In this document: in pieces, positions 8,482-16,659 of the stretch
Layout: each line of letters opens with the position of its first letter
Numbering within the stretch: the first letter of the stretch is position 1
NCBI RefSeq assembly: GCF_035917415.1
Contig: NZ_CP109073.1
Location: 620,001-684,000 of the forward strand
DNA from: Streptomyces sp. NBC_01803
GTDB taxonomy: Bacteria; Actinomycetota; Actinomycetes; Streptomycetales; Streptomycetaceae
Direction: 5' to 3'
Length of the DNA: 64,000 nt
Position numbers and translations under genes: made by a program
The notes under the pieces: model-generated
Database searches by the model: none
Told to the model about the DNA's origin: nothing
Seen by the model: only the letters and a program-made list of their open reading frames with translations

Positions 8482-9147
8482 TCACCCGTCGCCGAAGCCG
8501 AAGCCGATGTCGCGCAACGCTCCGGCCGCCGCCCGGTCCAGCAGCGCGGCCGAGGCGCAGCCGTCGGGCAGCCGCCCGGCGGCCACCTGCGCGACCAGCC
8601 GGGCCACCGCGCGCCGGTGCCGTTCGAACACGTACCCGGACACGGTCCGGCCGCGCGTGCGCTGCCCGGCCAGCGCGGTGCCGGCGGGCACGTCCAGCAC
8701 GACCAGGTGCAGCTGCCGCCCCCGGCGTCGGGCGTCCCAGCCGAGCCAGCGGCGCACCCAGGCCGTGCGCCCGCAGTCGTGCACGATGACGCCGGCCGAG
8801 GAGCGCAGCGCGCGGCCCAGGCGCGCGTAGTGGGCGAGGCGGACGGCGGGCCGGTAGACCGCGTACGGGACCCAGCCGGGCAGCCGGCGGGCCCAGCGCT
8901 CCCGCGTGTCCTGGGAGTCGATCCTGATCAGCGCGGAGCCCGGGACGGCCGCCGCGGCCCGCCGCATCAGCGTGGACTTGCCACTGCCGGGGAGCCCGGA
9001 GACGACGACCCGGTGGCCGGCCGGCCAGCGCAGCTCCAGCCGCCCGCCGTCCGCCGCCGACCCGCGCAGGTCGAAGACCAGGGGACTCGGGGCCAGGCGG
9101 GAGCCACAGGTGCCCGCCGGCGTCCCGGCAGCGTTGCGCCACGTCAT
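8482..9147 (-). CDS. P-loop ATP-binding protein, AAA/kinase-like
   Basis: A 221-aa protein with a clear Walker A motif GLPGSGKS near residue 50, followed by a segment with acidic and hydrophobic positions (SALIRIDSQDTR) resembling the lid and substrate regions of small P-loop kinases. A second hydrophobic strand GVIVHDCG could be Walker B-like. This domain is common in Actinobacteria and is usually annotated as an AAA-family ATPase or zeta-toxin-like kinase; no toxin residues are evident. The start is ATG at 9147, with GGGGGAG 5-6 nt upstream. The gene stands alone, 119 bp from the TetR gene on the same strand. Substrate unknown. Confidence 0.75.
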   Translation of the reverse strand: MTWRNAAGTPAGTCGSRLAPSPLVFDLRGSAADGGRLELRWPAGHRVVVSGLPGSGKSTLMRRAAAAVPGSALIRIDSQDTRERWARRLPGWVPYAVYRPAVRLAHYARLGRALRSSAGVIVHDCGRTAWVRRWLGWDARRRGRQLHLVVLDVPAGTALAGQRTRGRTVSGYVFERHRRAVARLVAQVAAGRLPDGCASAALLDRAAAGALRDIGFGFGDG

Positions 9148-9266
9148 GCTGTCTCCCCCCGGAAAAAGGCGCACGCGGACGCGACTCACCGTAACGGCCG
9201 GGCATGCCACACGCAACGGCCCGACCGACGTGAGCAGTTGAATGTCAGCGCCCGAGGGGCGCCGGT

Positions 9267-9902
9267 TCACGGCCGCACGCCGAGGCGCTCCCGCACCCGC
9301 GCCCACAGGTCCGCGTCGCCCAGCGCGGCGGCGACGAGCTGGTAGCAGCTCCGCTCGCACAGGTCGACCAGCTCGGTCCGGCTCAGCGCCCGGTGGTCCA
9401 GCCAGCTCGTCACGACCTCCTCCATGTACGCCTGCCAGCCCTTGACCGTCAGGGCCAGGGCCGGCGAGCGCGGCGCCCCGGCGGCGGTCAGGCCCGTCAT
9501 GATCCAGTCGACGAACGCGGCCCGCACCGAGCCGTGCAGCCGGCGCATCTCCGGATCGCTGTGGGTGAGGCGCACGACTGCCAGGTAGACGGAGGGACGG
9601 AGTGCCACCTGATCGATGAACGCGCCGATGCCGTTGCGTAGTTGCTCCTCGGCGCTGAGCGCGGGGTCGGGAGCGACGTGGTCGAGCAGCTCCTCCGCCA
9701 CGGACTGGACGATCGCGCCGCGCAGCTTGCGCAGCGATCCGAAGTAGTGGAAGAGCAGGCCGGGCGAGACGCCCGCCTCCCGGGCGATGGAGTCGACCGA
9801 GAGGGTGTCCAGCTCCCGCTCCTCCAGAAGGACGCGGGCGGCGGCGAGGATCTGGGCCTTCCGCTCCACCGGGGACAGCCGGGCACCACTTGCTTGAGGC
9901 AT
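9267..9902 (-). CDS. TetR-family repressor of the adjacent divergent redox operon
   Basis: A 211-aa TetR protein. The DNA-binding domain covers about residues 10-60 (SIAREAGVSPGLLFHYFGS), and the C-terminal part resembles the TetR_C domain of lipid and fatty-acid regulators. It is transcribed away from the operon beginning at 9984, across an 81-bp gap that contains overlapping palindromes and a -35/-10 pair. This is the classic divergent autoregulated layout, so it very probably represses the redox/lipid genes at 9984-14819 and itself. By analogy the inducer might be a fatty acid or acyl-CoA, but this cannot be seen in the sequence. Confidence 0.87.
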   Translation of the reverse strand: MPQASGARLSPVERKAQILAAARVLLEERELDTLSVDSIAREAGVSPGLLFHYFGSLRKLRGAIVQSVAEELLDHVAPDPALSAEEQLRNGIGAFIDQVALRPSVYLAVVRLTHSDPEMRRLHGSVRAAFVDWIMTGLTAAGAPRSPALALTVKGWQAYMEEVVTSWLDHRALSRTELVDLCERSCYQLVAAALGDADLWARVRERLGVRP

Positions 9903-9914
9903 GCGTCCATCCTA

Positions 9915-9956
9915 TTGACTTCACACCAACAGCCTTTACTGTTGAGTAACTCTCAA
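9915..9956 (+). promoter_or_regulatory. Promoter and overlapping TetR operator
   Basis: TTGACT (9915-9920) and TACTGT (9937-9942), 16 nt apart, form a plausible rightward promoter. Two overlapping inverted repeats cover the -10 region: TTACT-gttg-AGTAA (9936-9949) and TTGAG-taact-CTCAA (9942-9956). A repressor bound here would block the operon starting at 9984 and also the TetR gene at 9902. Confidence 0.6.
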
Positions 9957-9983
9957 TAAGGGACTCCAACGGAGGAGGCCACC

Positions 9984-10892
9984 ATGCCGGAGACACCGCC
10001 GACCAGGAAGGCCCGGGCGACGCGGGAGGAGCACGACCATCTGGTGCTGCACCCCAGGGACGTCCGCTTCGACTGGTCCCGGCTGCCCATGCACTGGGTC
10101 CCCGGCGAGCCGATGGCGACCCACGTGCTCAACGTGCTGCACCTGCTGCTCCCCGAGGGCGAGCGCTGGTTCGTCCGGACCTTCCGGGAGGCGCTGCCGC
10201 TGATCACCGACGAGGGCCTGCGGGACGACGTCCTCGGGTTCATCGGGCAGGAGGCCATCCACGCCGAGGCCCACCAGGGCGTCCAGGACCACCTCCTGGC
10301 CAAGGGACTCGACCCGCTCCCCTACGTCCGGCAGGTCGAATACCTCTTCCACCGCATCCTCGGCGCGCGGCCCGGCCTGTCCCCCGTCCGGTCGCGCGAG
10401 CACCTGCTGGAGCGGGTGGCGGTCATAGCCGCGATCGAGCACTTCACCGCCTTCCTCGGCGACTGGGTGCTCAACGCCGACGGCCTCGACCGGGCGGGCG
10501 CCGACCCCACCATGCTCGACCTGCTGCGCTGGCACGGCGCCGAGGAGGTCGAGCACCGCAGCGTCGCCTACGACCTGCTCCAGCACCTGGACCCGCGGTA
10601 CGCGCGCCGCGTGCGCACCATGGTCGTCACCGGGCCGGTCATGGTCCAGCTCTGGATACGCGGCACCCGCTACCTGATGGCCGCCGATCCCGGGCTCGGC
10701 CCCGGCGCCCGGCCCCGCTGGCGCGACTACGCCGCCGCCGCCCGGCGCGGCCTGCTGCCCGGAGGCGGCCGCATCCTCATCTCCGCCGGACGCTATCTGC
10801 GCCGCGATTACCACCCCACGCAGGAGGGCTCCACCCAACAGGCCGTGGCCTACCTCGGCACCTCCCCCGCGGCCCGCGCCGCCGCCCACTGA
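9984..10892 (+). CDS. Predicted metal-dependent hydrolase (PF10118-type)
   Basis: A 302-aa protein resembling the actinobacterial/proteobacterial 'metal-dependent hydrolase' family, which is ferritin-like and rich in conserved His and Glu. Candidate metal ligands are the EAIHAEAHQ block near residue 92, IEHFTAF near 155 and GAEEVEHRSVAYD near 190, a repeated ExxH pattern consistent with a di-iron or di-metal site. The biochemical reaction of this family is not established. GGAGGAGG lies just upstream of the ATG. It is the first gene of a four-gene operon with a ferredoxin-fused reductase, which would suit a di-iron oxygenase-like role, although this is inference. Confidence 0.78.
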   Translation: MPETPPTRKARATREEHDHLVLHPRDVRFDWSRLPMHWVPGEPMATHVLNVLHLLLPEGERWFVRTFREALPLITDEGLRDDVLGFIGQEAIHAEAHQGVQDHLLAKGLDPLPYVRQVEYLFHRILGARPGLSPVRSREHLLERVAVIAAIEHFTAFLGDWVLNADGLDRAGADPTMLDLLRWHGAEEVEHRSVAYDLLQHLDPRYARRVRTMVVTGPVMVQLWIRGTRYLMAADPGLGPGARPRWRDYAAAARRGLLPGGGRILISAGRYLRRDYHPTQEGSTQQAVAYLGTSPAARAAAH

Positions 10893-10944
10893 CACCGACG
10901 GCCACCCTCCCGCGGCCGGCGCACGACCCGAGGACGTCACGCAC

Positions 10945-12021
10945 ATGAGCAGCATCCTGCCGCCGGACCTCTACGGCCGACGACGCGGCGACCGCTACCT
11001 GCGCTTCCTGACCCGGCTGGTGGACGCCTATCTGCCCACCGCCACCAAGACGGACCGGTACGCGCGTCCCCGCCCCGTGCCGCCGCTCGACCTGGTGGTG
11101 GCCGCCCGCGAGAGCGTCGCCGAGGACGTCGTCTCGCTGCTGCTGGCCGCGCCCGACGGCGGCGAGCTGCCCCGCTGGCAGCCCGGCGCCCACCTGGATC
11201 TGCGGCTGCCCTCCGGCCGCACCCGGCAGTACTCGCTGTGCGGGGACCCGGCCGACCGCCATGCCTACCGGATCGCGGTCCGCCGCGTCGACACGGGCGG
11301 CGGCGGCTCGGCCGAGGTGCACCGGGACCTGCCGGTGGACACGCGGCTGACCGTGCGCGGGCCGCGCAACGCCTTCCCGTTCGCCGCCGAGCCCGCCGTG
11401 CTGCTGATCGCGGGCGGGATCGGCATCACCCCGATCCTGCCGATGGCCGCCGAGGCGATCCGGCGCGGTCTGGACTGGCGTCTGGTCCACACCGGCCGCA
11501 CCCGCGCCTCCCTGCCGTTCGCGGCGCGCGTCGCCGAGTTGGCCGAGCGGCACCCGGGCCGGGTGCTGACGCTGCCCGACGACGAGCACGGCGTGCCCGA
11601 CGGGGAACGGCTGCTCGCCCTCGCCCCGGCCGGCGCGGCCGTCTACTGCTGCGGGCCGGCGCCCATGCTCGACTCCGTCCGCGCGGCCCTCGACACCGGC
11701 CCGGCGACCGCGCTGCACTTCGAGCGGTTCGCGCCCGCGCCGATCGTCGACGGCCGCCCGTTCACGCTGCGGCTGCGCCGCACGGGCGAGGAGCTGCCGG
11801 TGCCCGCCGACCGCTCCGCGCTCGACGTGCTGCGCGAACGCGACCCCGCCACGCCCTACTCCTGCCGCCAGGGCTTCTGCGGAGTCTGCCGGCAACGGGT
11901 GACCGGCGGCACCCCCGAGCACCGCGACCGCAGGCTCACCGAACGCGAGCGTGCCGAGGGCGACATGCTCGTCTGCGTGTCCCGCGCCGCCGAGGGCGCC
12001 TGCCTGGAGCTGGACCTCTAG
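10945..12021 (+). CDS. Ferredoxin reductase-type oxidoreductase with C-terminal 2Fe-2S domain (PDR/VanB type)
   Basis: A 358-aa single-component electron-transfer protein. Residues from about 45 to 150 form the flavin-binding barrel, with the RxYS-like motif RQYSLCGD. About 150-255 is the NAD(P)H domain, starting at LLIAGGIGITPILPM. About 265-358 is a plant-type ferredoxin with a CxxxxCxxC cluster (SCRQGFCGVC) and a last cysteine about 30 residues later. This order (reductase then ferredoxin) is that of phthalate dioxygenase reductase and VanB. It should pass electrons from NAD(P)H to a partner oxygenase; the upstream hydrolase-like protein is the obvious candidate partner. It sits 52 bp downstream of that gene. 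Confidence 0.9.
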   Translation: MSSILPPDLYGRRRGDRYLRFLTRLVDAYLPTATKTDRYARPRPVPPLDLVVAARESVAEDVVSLLLAAPDGGELPRWQPGAHLDLRLPSGRTRQYSLCGDPADRHAYRIAVRRVDTGGGGSAEVHRDLPVDTRLTVRGPRNAFPFAAEPAVLLIAGGIGITPILPMAAEAIRRGLDWRLVHTGRTRASLPFAARVAELAERHPGRVLTLPDDEHGVPDGERLLALAPAGAAVYCCGPAPMLDSVRAALDTGPATALHFERFAPAPIVDGRPFTLRLRRTGEELPVPADRSALDVLRERDPATPYSCRQGFCGVCRQRVTGGTPEHRDRRLTERERAEGDMLVCVSRAAEGACLELDL

Positions 12022-12023
12022 CC

Positions 12024-12131
12024 TCCCCCGATCCCCCGATCCCCCGAGCTCCCACTCCCCCGGCACTCCCGCCACCTCCCGCCACCTCCCGACATCCCCC
12101 GACATCCCCCGACCTCCCCGACATCTCCCGA
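12024..12131. repeat. Pyrimidine-rich short tandem repeats
   Basis: Imperfect 7-10 bp units fill most of the space between two operon genes: CCCCCGAT runs, then CACCTCCCGC twice, then GACATCCCCC three times. On the + (mRNA) strand the tract is almost all C, T and A with few G. Confidence 0.8.
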
Positions 12132-12147
12132 CCGAAGAGGCCCGCCG

Positions 12148-13053
12148 ATGAGCCCGTCCGCACCCGCCCGTGGGTCGCGTTCCCGCGCCGCCCCGCCCGC
12201 CTTCCCGTTCGACGACCACGACCTCGGCCGCTTCCGCGAGGTCCAGCGGCTCGCCTACCACTGCGCGGAGGAGGTCGCCGCCTGGCTCGCGCCCGGCGTC
12301 ACCGAACGCGAGGCCGCGGCCCGGCTGCGCCGCGCGCTGACCTCGGCCGGGGTCAGGGACTTCTTCCACGTGCCGTTCGCGTGGTTCGGCGACCGCACGG
12401 CCTTCCGGCACTTCAGGACCCCGCTCCAGTTCTTCCCCGGCGGGCGGCGGCTGGCCGAGGGCGAGCCGTTCGTGCTGGACTGCGCGCCCGTCGTGGACGG
12501 CTACACCGCCGACATCGGCTACGGCGGCACGCTCGGCGACAACCCGGTGTGGAACGCCCTCGACCGCGACCTGGGCGCCTACCGGGAGCTGATCCTGCGC
12601 GAGGTCCGGCGGCGCAGGCCGCTGGCCGAGGTGTACGGCGCGGTGGACGCGCTCATCGCCCGGCACGGCTACGACAACCGGCACCGCGTCTATCCCGGGC
12701 GGGTCATCGGCCACCAGGTCACCCGTCTCACGGCCCGCGGACCGGCCGGGGTCACGATGTTCGGGTTCGGCGTGCGGACCCTCCAGACGCTGGGCCGCGA
12801 GCTGATCGGCGAGCGGTTGCGGGGCCGTTCCCCGCTGTGGGCCGACGGCCGCGCCTCGCGCCACGCGCCCACGCCCGGACTGTGGGCCGTGGAGCCGCAC
12901 ATCGGGTTCCGGGACGTGGGGCTGAAGTTCGAGGAGCTGCTGGTGGTCACCGAGGACGACGCCCACTGGCTGGACGACGATCTGCCGCACGTCCGCCGCT
13001 GGCGGGACCGCGCGGCGGCCCAGGACGACACCGTGGGAAGGGCTGACCGATGA
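12148..13053 (+). CDS. M24-family metallopeptidase-like protein (Xaa-Pro aminopeptidase fold)
   Basis: A 301-aa 'pita-bread' fold protein. The five metal ligands of M24 enzymes can be placed: Asp in LDCAPVVDG, Asp in YTADIG, His in RVIGHQV, Glu in AVEPHIGF and Glu in KFEELLVV. It could therefore be an active dinuclear aminopeptidase, although the family also includes non-peptidase members. Substrate is not apparent. AGAGG lies 7 nt before the ATG. The stop overlaps the next start by 4 bp (ATGA), so it is translationally coupled to the hydrolase-SDR fusion. Why a peptidase sits in a redox/lipid operon is unclear. Confidence 0.82.
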   Translation: MSPSAPARGSRSRAAPPAFPFDDHDLGRFREVQRLAYHCAEEVAAWLAPGVTEREAAARLRRALTSAGVRDFFHVPFAWFGDRTAFRHFRTPLQFFPGGRRLAEGEPFVLDCAPVVDGYTADIGYGGTLGDNPVWNALDRDLGAYRELILREVRRRRPLAEVYGAVDALIARHGYDNRHRVYPGRVIGHQVTRLTARGPAGVTMFGFGVRTLQTLGRELIGERLRGRSPLWADGRASRHAPTPGLWAVEPHIGFRDVGLKFEELLVVTEDDAHWLDDDLPHVRRWRDRAAAQDDTVGRADR

Positions 13054-14819
13054 ACACCACCGAGGCGCCGCGCCGCCGCACGGTCACGTCCGGCGACGTC
13101 TCGCTCGCCGTTTACGAACAGGGCGAGCCCGAGCACCCCACCGTGCTCCTCGTGCACGGCTATCCCGACAACCATCAGGTCTGGGACGACGTGGCGGCCG
13201 ACCTCGCCGCCGACCACCACGTGGTCCGTTACGACGTGCGCGGCGCGGGCGGCTCCGACCATCCCGCCCACCGCGACGACTACGCCCTGGAGGCGCTGGC
13301 CCGCGACCTGTTCGCGGTGGCCGAGGCCACCAGCCCCGGCCGCCCGGTGCACGTCGTCGCCCACGACTGGGGCTCGATCCAGTCCTGGGAGGCGGTCACC
13401 GACCGCGCCGCGCCCGGCCGCATCGCGTCGTACACCTCACTGTCCGGCCCGTGCCTGGACCACGTCGCCCACTGGACGCGCCACCGCTACCGGCACCCCA
13501 CCCCCCGCCACCTCGTCCAGCTCCTCAACCAGGCGGCGCACTCCTGGTACATCGCCGCCTTCCACGTGCCCGCGCTCGCCCCCGCGGTGTGGCGGTACGG
13601 CCTGGCCGCGCGCTGGGGCACGGTACTGCGGACGCTGGAGGGCGTCCGGCCGCGCCCCGGGCACCCGCGGCCGGACCTGGCCGGCGACGCGGTGCGCGGC
13701 ATCGAGCTCTACCGCGCCAACATGCTGCCGCGCCTGCGCAATCCGCGCCGGCGCCCGACGCTGCTGCCGGTGCAGCTCATCACCCTGACCAAGGACCACT
13801 ACGTGAGCCCCGCGCTGGCCGAGGGCGCCGCGCCCTGGGTGCCGAACCTGTGGCGGCGCTCCATCCCCGCCACCCACTGGTCCGCGCTGCTGGGCAAGGG
13901 CACGACCGTGGCCCGGATGGTCCGCGAGTTCGTCGGGCACCACGAGGGCACGCCCGCCGCGCCGCAGCTCGACCGCGCGCGCCGCAGGCGGGAGGCGGAC
14001 GCCGAGCGGCCGTTCACCGGGCAGCTCGCCGTCGTCACCGGCGCGGGCAGCGGCATCGGGCGGGCCACCGCGCTGGCCTTCGCCGAGCAGGGCGCGGATG
14101 TGGTGGTCTGCGACATCGACGCGGAGGCCGCCGAGCGCACGGCCGCGCTGGCCCGGCTGCTGGGTGCCGAGGCGAGCGCGTACCGCGTGGACGTCTCCGA
14201 CGGCGCCGCGGTGGACGCCTTCGCCGCCGAGGTGGCGGCCGGACACGGCGTCCCGGACATCGTGGTCAACAACGCGGGCGTCGGCCACGCCGGTTCGTTC
14301 CTGGAGACGACCGAGAAGGAATGGCGGCGCGTCCTCGACGTCAACCTCTGGGGGGTCATCCACGGCTGCCGCGCCTTCGGCGCCCTGCTGACCGAACGGA
14401 ACGAGGGCGGGCACATCGTCAACGTCGCCTCGGCCGCCGCCTATCTGCCGTCCCGGGCGCTGGCCGCGTACGCCACCAGCAAGGCCGCCGTCGTGATGCT
14501 CTCCGACTGCCTGCGGGCCGAGGTGGCCGGCGCGGGCATCGGCGTGAGCGCGATCTGCCCCGGCGTGATCAAGACCGACATCACGCGGACCACCACGTTC
14601 TCCGGGCTGGGCGCCGAGGAGCAGGACGAGCGGCGCCGGCGGGCCACCGACGCCTACTCCCGGCGGAACTACCCGCCGGAGAAGGTCGCCGCCCAGATCC
14701 TGCGCGCCGTGCGGAGCAACCGGGCGGTCGTCCCGGTCACGCCGGAGGCCAGGGTCGGGCGCCTGGTCAGCCGCGTCTCCCCCGGCCTGCTGCGCAAGGC
14801 GGCCCGCTTCCCGCGCTGA
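13050..14819 (+). CDS. Alpha/beta-hydrolase - SDR fusion protein (EphD-like)
   Basis: A 589-aa two-domain protein. Residues 1-310 form an alpha/beta hydrolase: LLVHGYPDN oxyanion region, nucleophile elbow HDWGS (Asp nucleophile, epoxide-hydrolase type) and a late His in PATHWSAL. Residues 325-589 form a classical short-chain dehydrogenase: TGAGSGIG cofactor loop, NNAG, catalytic Ser in NVASAAAY, and YATSK (Tyr/Lys). The same fusion is known in mycobacterial EphD, an epoxide hydrolase acting on mycolates, and in Streptomyces paralogues. The protein could hydrolyse an epoxide or ester and then oxidise or reduce the product. It is the last intact gene of the TetR-controlled operon, overlapping the preceding gene by 4 bp. 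Confidence 0.88.
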   Translation: MNTTEAPRRRTVTSGDVSLAVYEQGEPEHPTVLLVHGYPDNHQVWDDVAADLAADHHVVRYDVRGAGGSDHPAHRDDYALEALARDLFAVAEATSPGRPVHVVAHDWGSIQSWEAVTDRAAPGRIASYTSLSGPCLDHVAHWTRHRYRHPTPRHLVQLLNQAAHSWYIAAFHVPALAPAVWRYGLAARWGTVLRTLEGVRPRPGHPRPDLAGDAVRGIELYRANMLPRLRNPRRRPTLLPVQLITLTKDHYVSPALAEGAAPWVPNLWRRSIPATHWSALLGKGTTVARMVREFVGHHEGTPAAPQLDRARRRREADAERPFTGQLAVVTGAGSGIGRATALAFAEQGADVVVCDIDAEAAERTAALARLLGAEASAYRVDVSDGAAVDAFAAEVAAGHGVPDIVVNNAGVGHAGSFLETTEKEWRRVLDVNLWGVIHGCRAFGALLTERNEGGHIVNVASAAAYLPSRALAAYATSKAAVVMLSDCLRAEVAGAGIGVSAICPGVIKTDITRTTTFSGLGAEEQDERRRRATDAYSRRNYPPEKVAAQILRAVRSNRAVVPVTPEARVGRLVSRVSPGLLRKAARFPR

Positions 14820-14856
14820 CCCTCGTGCCCCGCTCCTTCTCCCGACCGGGCCAGGA

Positions 14857-14889
14857 CCCGACCGCGACCCGACCGCGACCCGACCGCGA
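14857..14889. repeat. Three perfect 11-bp tandem repeats
   Basis: CCCGACCGCGA is repeated three times without mismatch between the fusion gene and the acyl-CoA synthetase remnant. Confidence 0.9.
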
Positions 14890-14915
14890 CCACCGACTCG
14901 CCGCTGGAGCCCTCG

Positions 14916-15074
14916 ATGCTGAGCACGACGCGGGACGTACCGCTGACCATCACCAGAATCCCGCAGCACGGCGGAACCGCGCACGCCCGCGCCCAGGTCA
15001 TCGCCTGGACCGCGAGCGGGCCGCGGCACCGCGACGTCGGTGCAGTGGGCGGCCGGGCGGCCCCCGCGGCCTGA
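14916..15074 (+). pseudogene. N-terminal remnant of a fatty-acid--CoA ligase (FadD-like)
   Basis: A 52-codon frame beginning MLSTTRDVPLTITRI and continuing with TAHARAQVIAWT matches, from memory of the family, the first 30-40 residues of actinobacterial long-chain acyl-CoA synthetases of about 540 aa. It then degenerates and stops. The adenylation domain is absent: the next gene, convergent at 15090-15587, begins immediately. It would have been the last gene of the operon with the EphD-like fusion, implying that the operon once activated a fatty acid. A fragment this short cannot be functional as a ligase. Confidence 0.7.
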
Positions 15075-15089
15075 AGGGGCCCCGGGGCG

Positions 15090-15587
15090 TCAGGTGACGC
15101 CGTCGAGGCCGCGCGGAGTGTGTCCCGCGCGGTCGGACACGGGCCACACGTAGGGCAGATCGTCCGGCACACCGGGGAAACGCTCGGTGTAGAAGGCCGG
15201 GTCCTTGCGCACCAGCGCCGACTGGTGGCCGCGGTGGAACGCCTCGTCGCCCAGCCAGGGCGGCACGTCCCCGCCGGCCGCCAGCCGCTCCTGGCGGCGG
15301 ATCCGGCGCCGGGCGCCGAGGGCCGCGAAGTCGGCGGCCAGCGACACCGCGCAGGTGTCCCGCCGCCCGCCGACCACCCACACGCGGCACATCTCCAGGC
15401 CGTACCGGACCAGCGCCTCCTCGTACCCCGCCCACATCCGGACGGCCGGATGGTGCCGCCACCCGTATCCCGGCACGGTGAGCCCGCGCAGCACCTGCAA
15501 CGCCTCGACCCGCTGCTTGCCCAGCCGCCGCACATCCAGCACCCCGGCGGACCGGGCGAAGTCGGGATAGGGGAGAAACGTCTGCAC
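15090..15587 (-). CDS. MSMEG_6728-family protein
   Basis: A 165-aa protein starting at GTG 15587 (VQTFLPYPDF). The conserved opening TFLPYPDF...LD.RRLGKQR, followed by HHPAVRMWAGYE, is the hallmark of the MSMEG_6728 family, distantly related to pyrimidine-dimer DNA glycosylases of the phage T4 EndoV type. The conserved Arg/Lys cluster near the N terminus would fit a DNA-binding or lyase role, but function is not demonstrated. The length matches the family (about 160-170 aa). It is a monocistronic gene on the minus strand, 56 bp downstream of the Rieske gene's stop. Confidence 0.8.
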   Translation of the reverse strand: MQTFLPYPDFARSAGVLDVRRLGKQRVEALQVLRGLTVPGYGWRHHPAVRMWAGYEEALVRYGLEMCRVWVVGGRRDTCAVSLAADFAALGARRRIRRQERLAAGGDVPPWLGDEAFHRGHQSALVRKDPAFYTERFPGVPDDLPYVWPVSDRAGHTPRGLDGVT

Positions 15588-15643
15588 AGCCCTCTGTCTA
15601 CCGCCGATCCACCCCCCGCGCCGCCGGAGGGCGGGCGGGGCGG

Positions 15644-16558
15644 TCAGATCTCCTTCTCCTCCGCCGGGAGGCGGGCCTCCACCCGGCCGTCCGTCACCCG
15701 GCACTCGAACGCGGGCTGCGGCGCGGTGGCCGGGCCGTGGACGTTCCAGCCGTCGGTCAGACGGAAGGCGCTGCCGTGCCAGGGGCACCGTACGCAGCCG
15801 TCCTCGATCGTGCCCTCGGACAGCGGGCCGCCCATGTGGGCGCACCGGTCGGCGAGCACCCGCGGCGTCTCCCCCGGTTCCCGGTACACCAGGACCGGGA
15901 TGTCGCGCAGCAGGTGCCGGACGGGGACCCCGACGGGGAACTCGTCGAGCCCGCCCAGCGGATGCCAGCCCGGCTCCATGGCGGCGGCCACCGAGTCGCC
16001 GTGGTTGGCGCCCGCGGCCTGCCGGTAGGCGAGGTGGCCGCCGAGCGCGCCGCCAACGCTCACGGTGGCGAGGCCGGCGAAGCCCAGGCCGCGACCTGCC
16101 AGCCGCCGACCCCGCAGCCGGGCGGACAGCGACGCGGCGTAGAGGGCGACGGCGGCGGTGTTGGTCGCGGCGTGCAGCAGCCCGACCCGCATCTGCGGCT
16201 TGCGCAGCTCGGCCCAGTCGGCCAGGCCCGCCAGCGCGGCCGGGAGCGCGGCGGCCAGCCCGACGGCCACCAGGACGCCCGCGCCGCCGCGGTGCCCGGG
16301 CAGCAGGTCCAGGATGGCGGCGGACATCCACGTCCCGATCGGCACCTGGACCATCAGCGGGTGCACGGGGTGCCCGAGCCAGGTGCCGTGCAGGACGTCC
16401 CGGGCGCCCTCGGGCAGGGTGGTGCGGACCGCGCCGCGCAGCGGGCCCAGCAGGGAGTCGGCCCACCGCGTCCCCTCCAGCCGGTCCATGGCGGCCAGCA
16501 CCCGTCCGGGGCGGCCGGGTTCGGGCAGCAGCCCGTGGAGTCTGTCGAAGAAGGTCAT
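15644..16558 (-). CDS. DUF2231 membrane domain - Rieske 2Fe-2S fusion protein
   Basis: A 304-aa membrane-anchored Rieske protein. The first 185 residues include the DUF2231-type segment LGHPVHPLMVQVPIGTW, with several transmembrane helices. The C-terminal 110 residues form a Rieske ferredoxin domain, with cluster ligands in DRCAHMGG (C-x-H) and CPWHGS (C-x-x-H). All four ligands are present, so a 2Fe-2S cluster is expected. The partner oxidase or oxygenase is not in the neighbourhood. The ATG at 16558 follows the terminator at 16603-16632, so it has its own promoter in the short gap. Confidence 0.87.
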   Translation of the reverse strand: MTFFDRLHGLLPEPGRPGRVLAAMDRLEGTRWADSLLGPLRGAVRTTLPEGARDVLHGTWLGHPVHPLMVQVPIGTWMSAAILDLLPGHRGGAGVLVAVGLAAALPAALAGLADWAELRKPQMRVGLLHAATNTAAVALYAASLSARLRGRRLAGRGLGFAGLATVSVGGALGGHLAYRQAAGANHGDSVAAAMEPGWHPLGGLDEFPVGVPVRHLLRDIPVLVYREPGETPRVLADRCAHMGGPLSEGTIEDGCVRCPWHGSAFRLTDGWNVHGPATAPQPAFECRVTDGRVEARLPAEEKEI

Positions 16559-16602
16559 GCCGTCCAGTCCAGTGCCCCACCGGCACCCGCGCAAGCGCGA
16601 AG

Positions 16603-16632
16603 CCCCCCGACGGCCGATGGGCCGTCGGGGGG
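16603..16632 (-). terminator. Strong hairpin terminator after SRPBCC gene
   Basis: A perfect 13-bp stem, CCCCCCGACGGCC (16603-16615) with GGCCGTCGGGGGG (16620-16632), and a 4-nt loop, 28 bp downstream of the SRPBCC stop and before the next minus-strand gene. Confidence 0.8.
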
Positions 16633-16659
16633 CGGAGGTCGGGGTGGACCGGTCGCGGA

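Noticed and set aside
8112..8830. Two overlapping + strand frames of about 225 and 230 codons upstream of the P-loop ATPase
   Set aside because: Very Arg/Pro/Ala-rich, mostly antisense to the ATPase gene, with no recognisable motif or ribosome-binding site.
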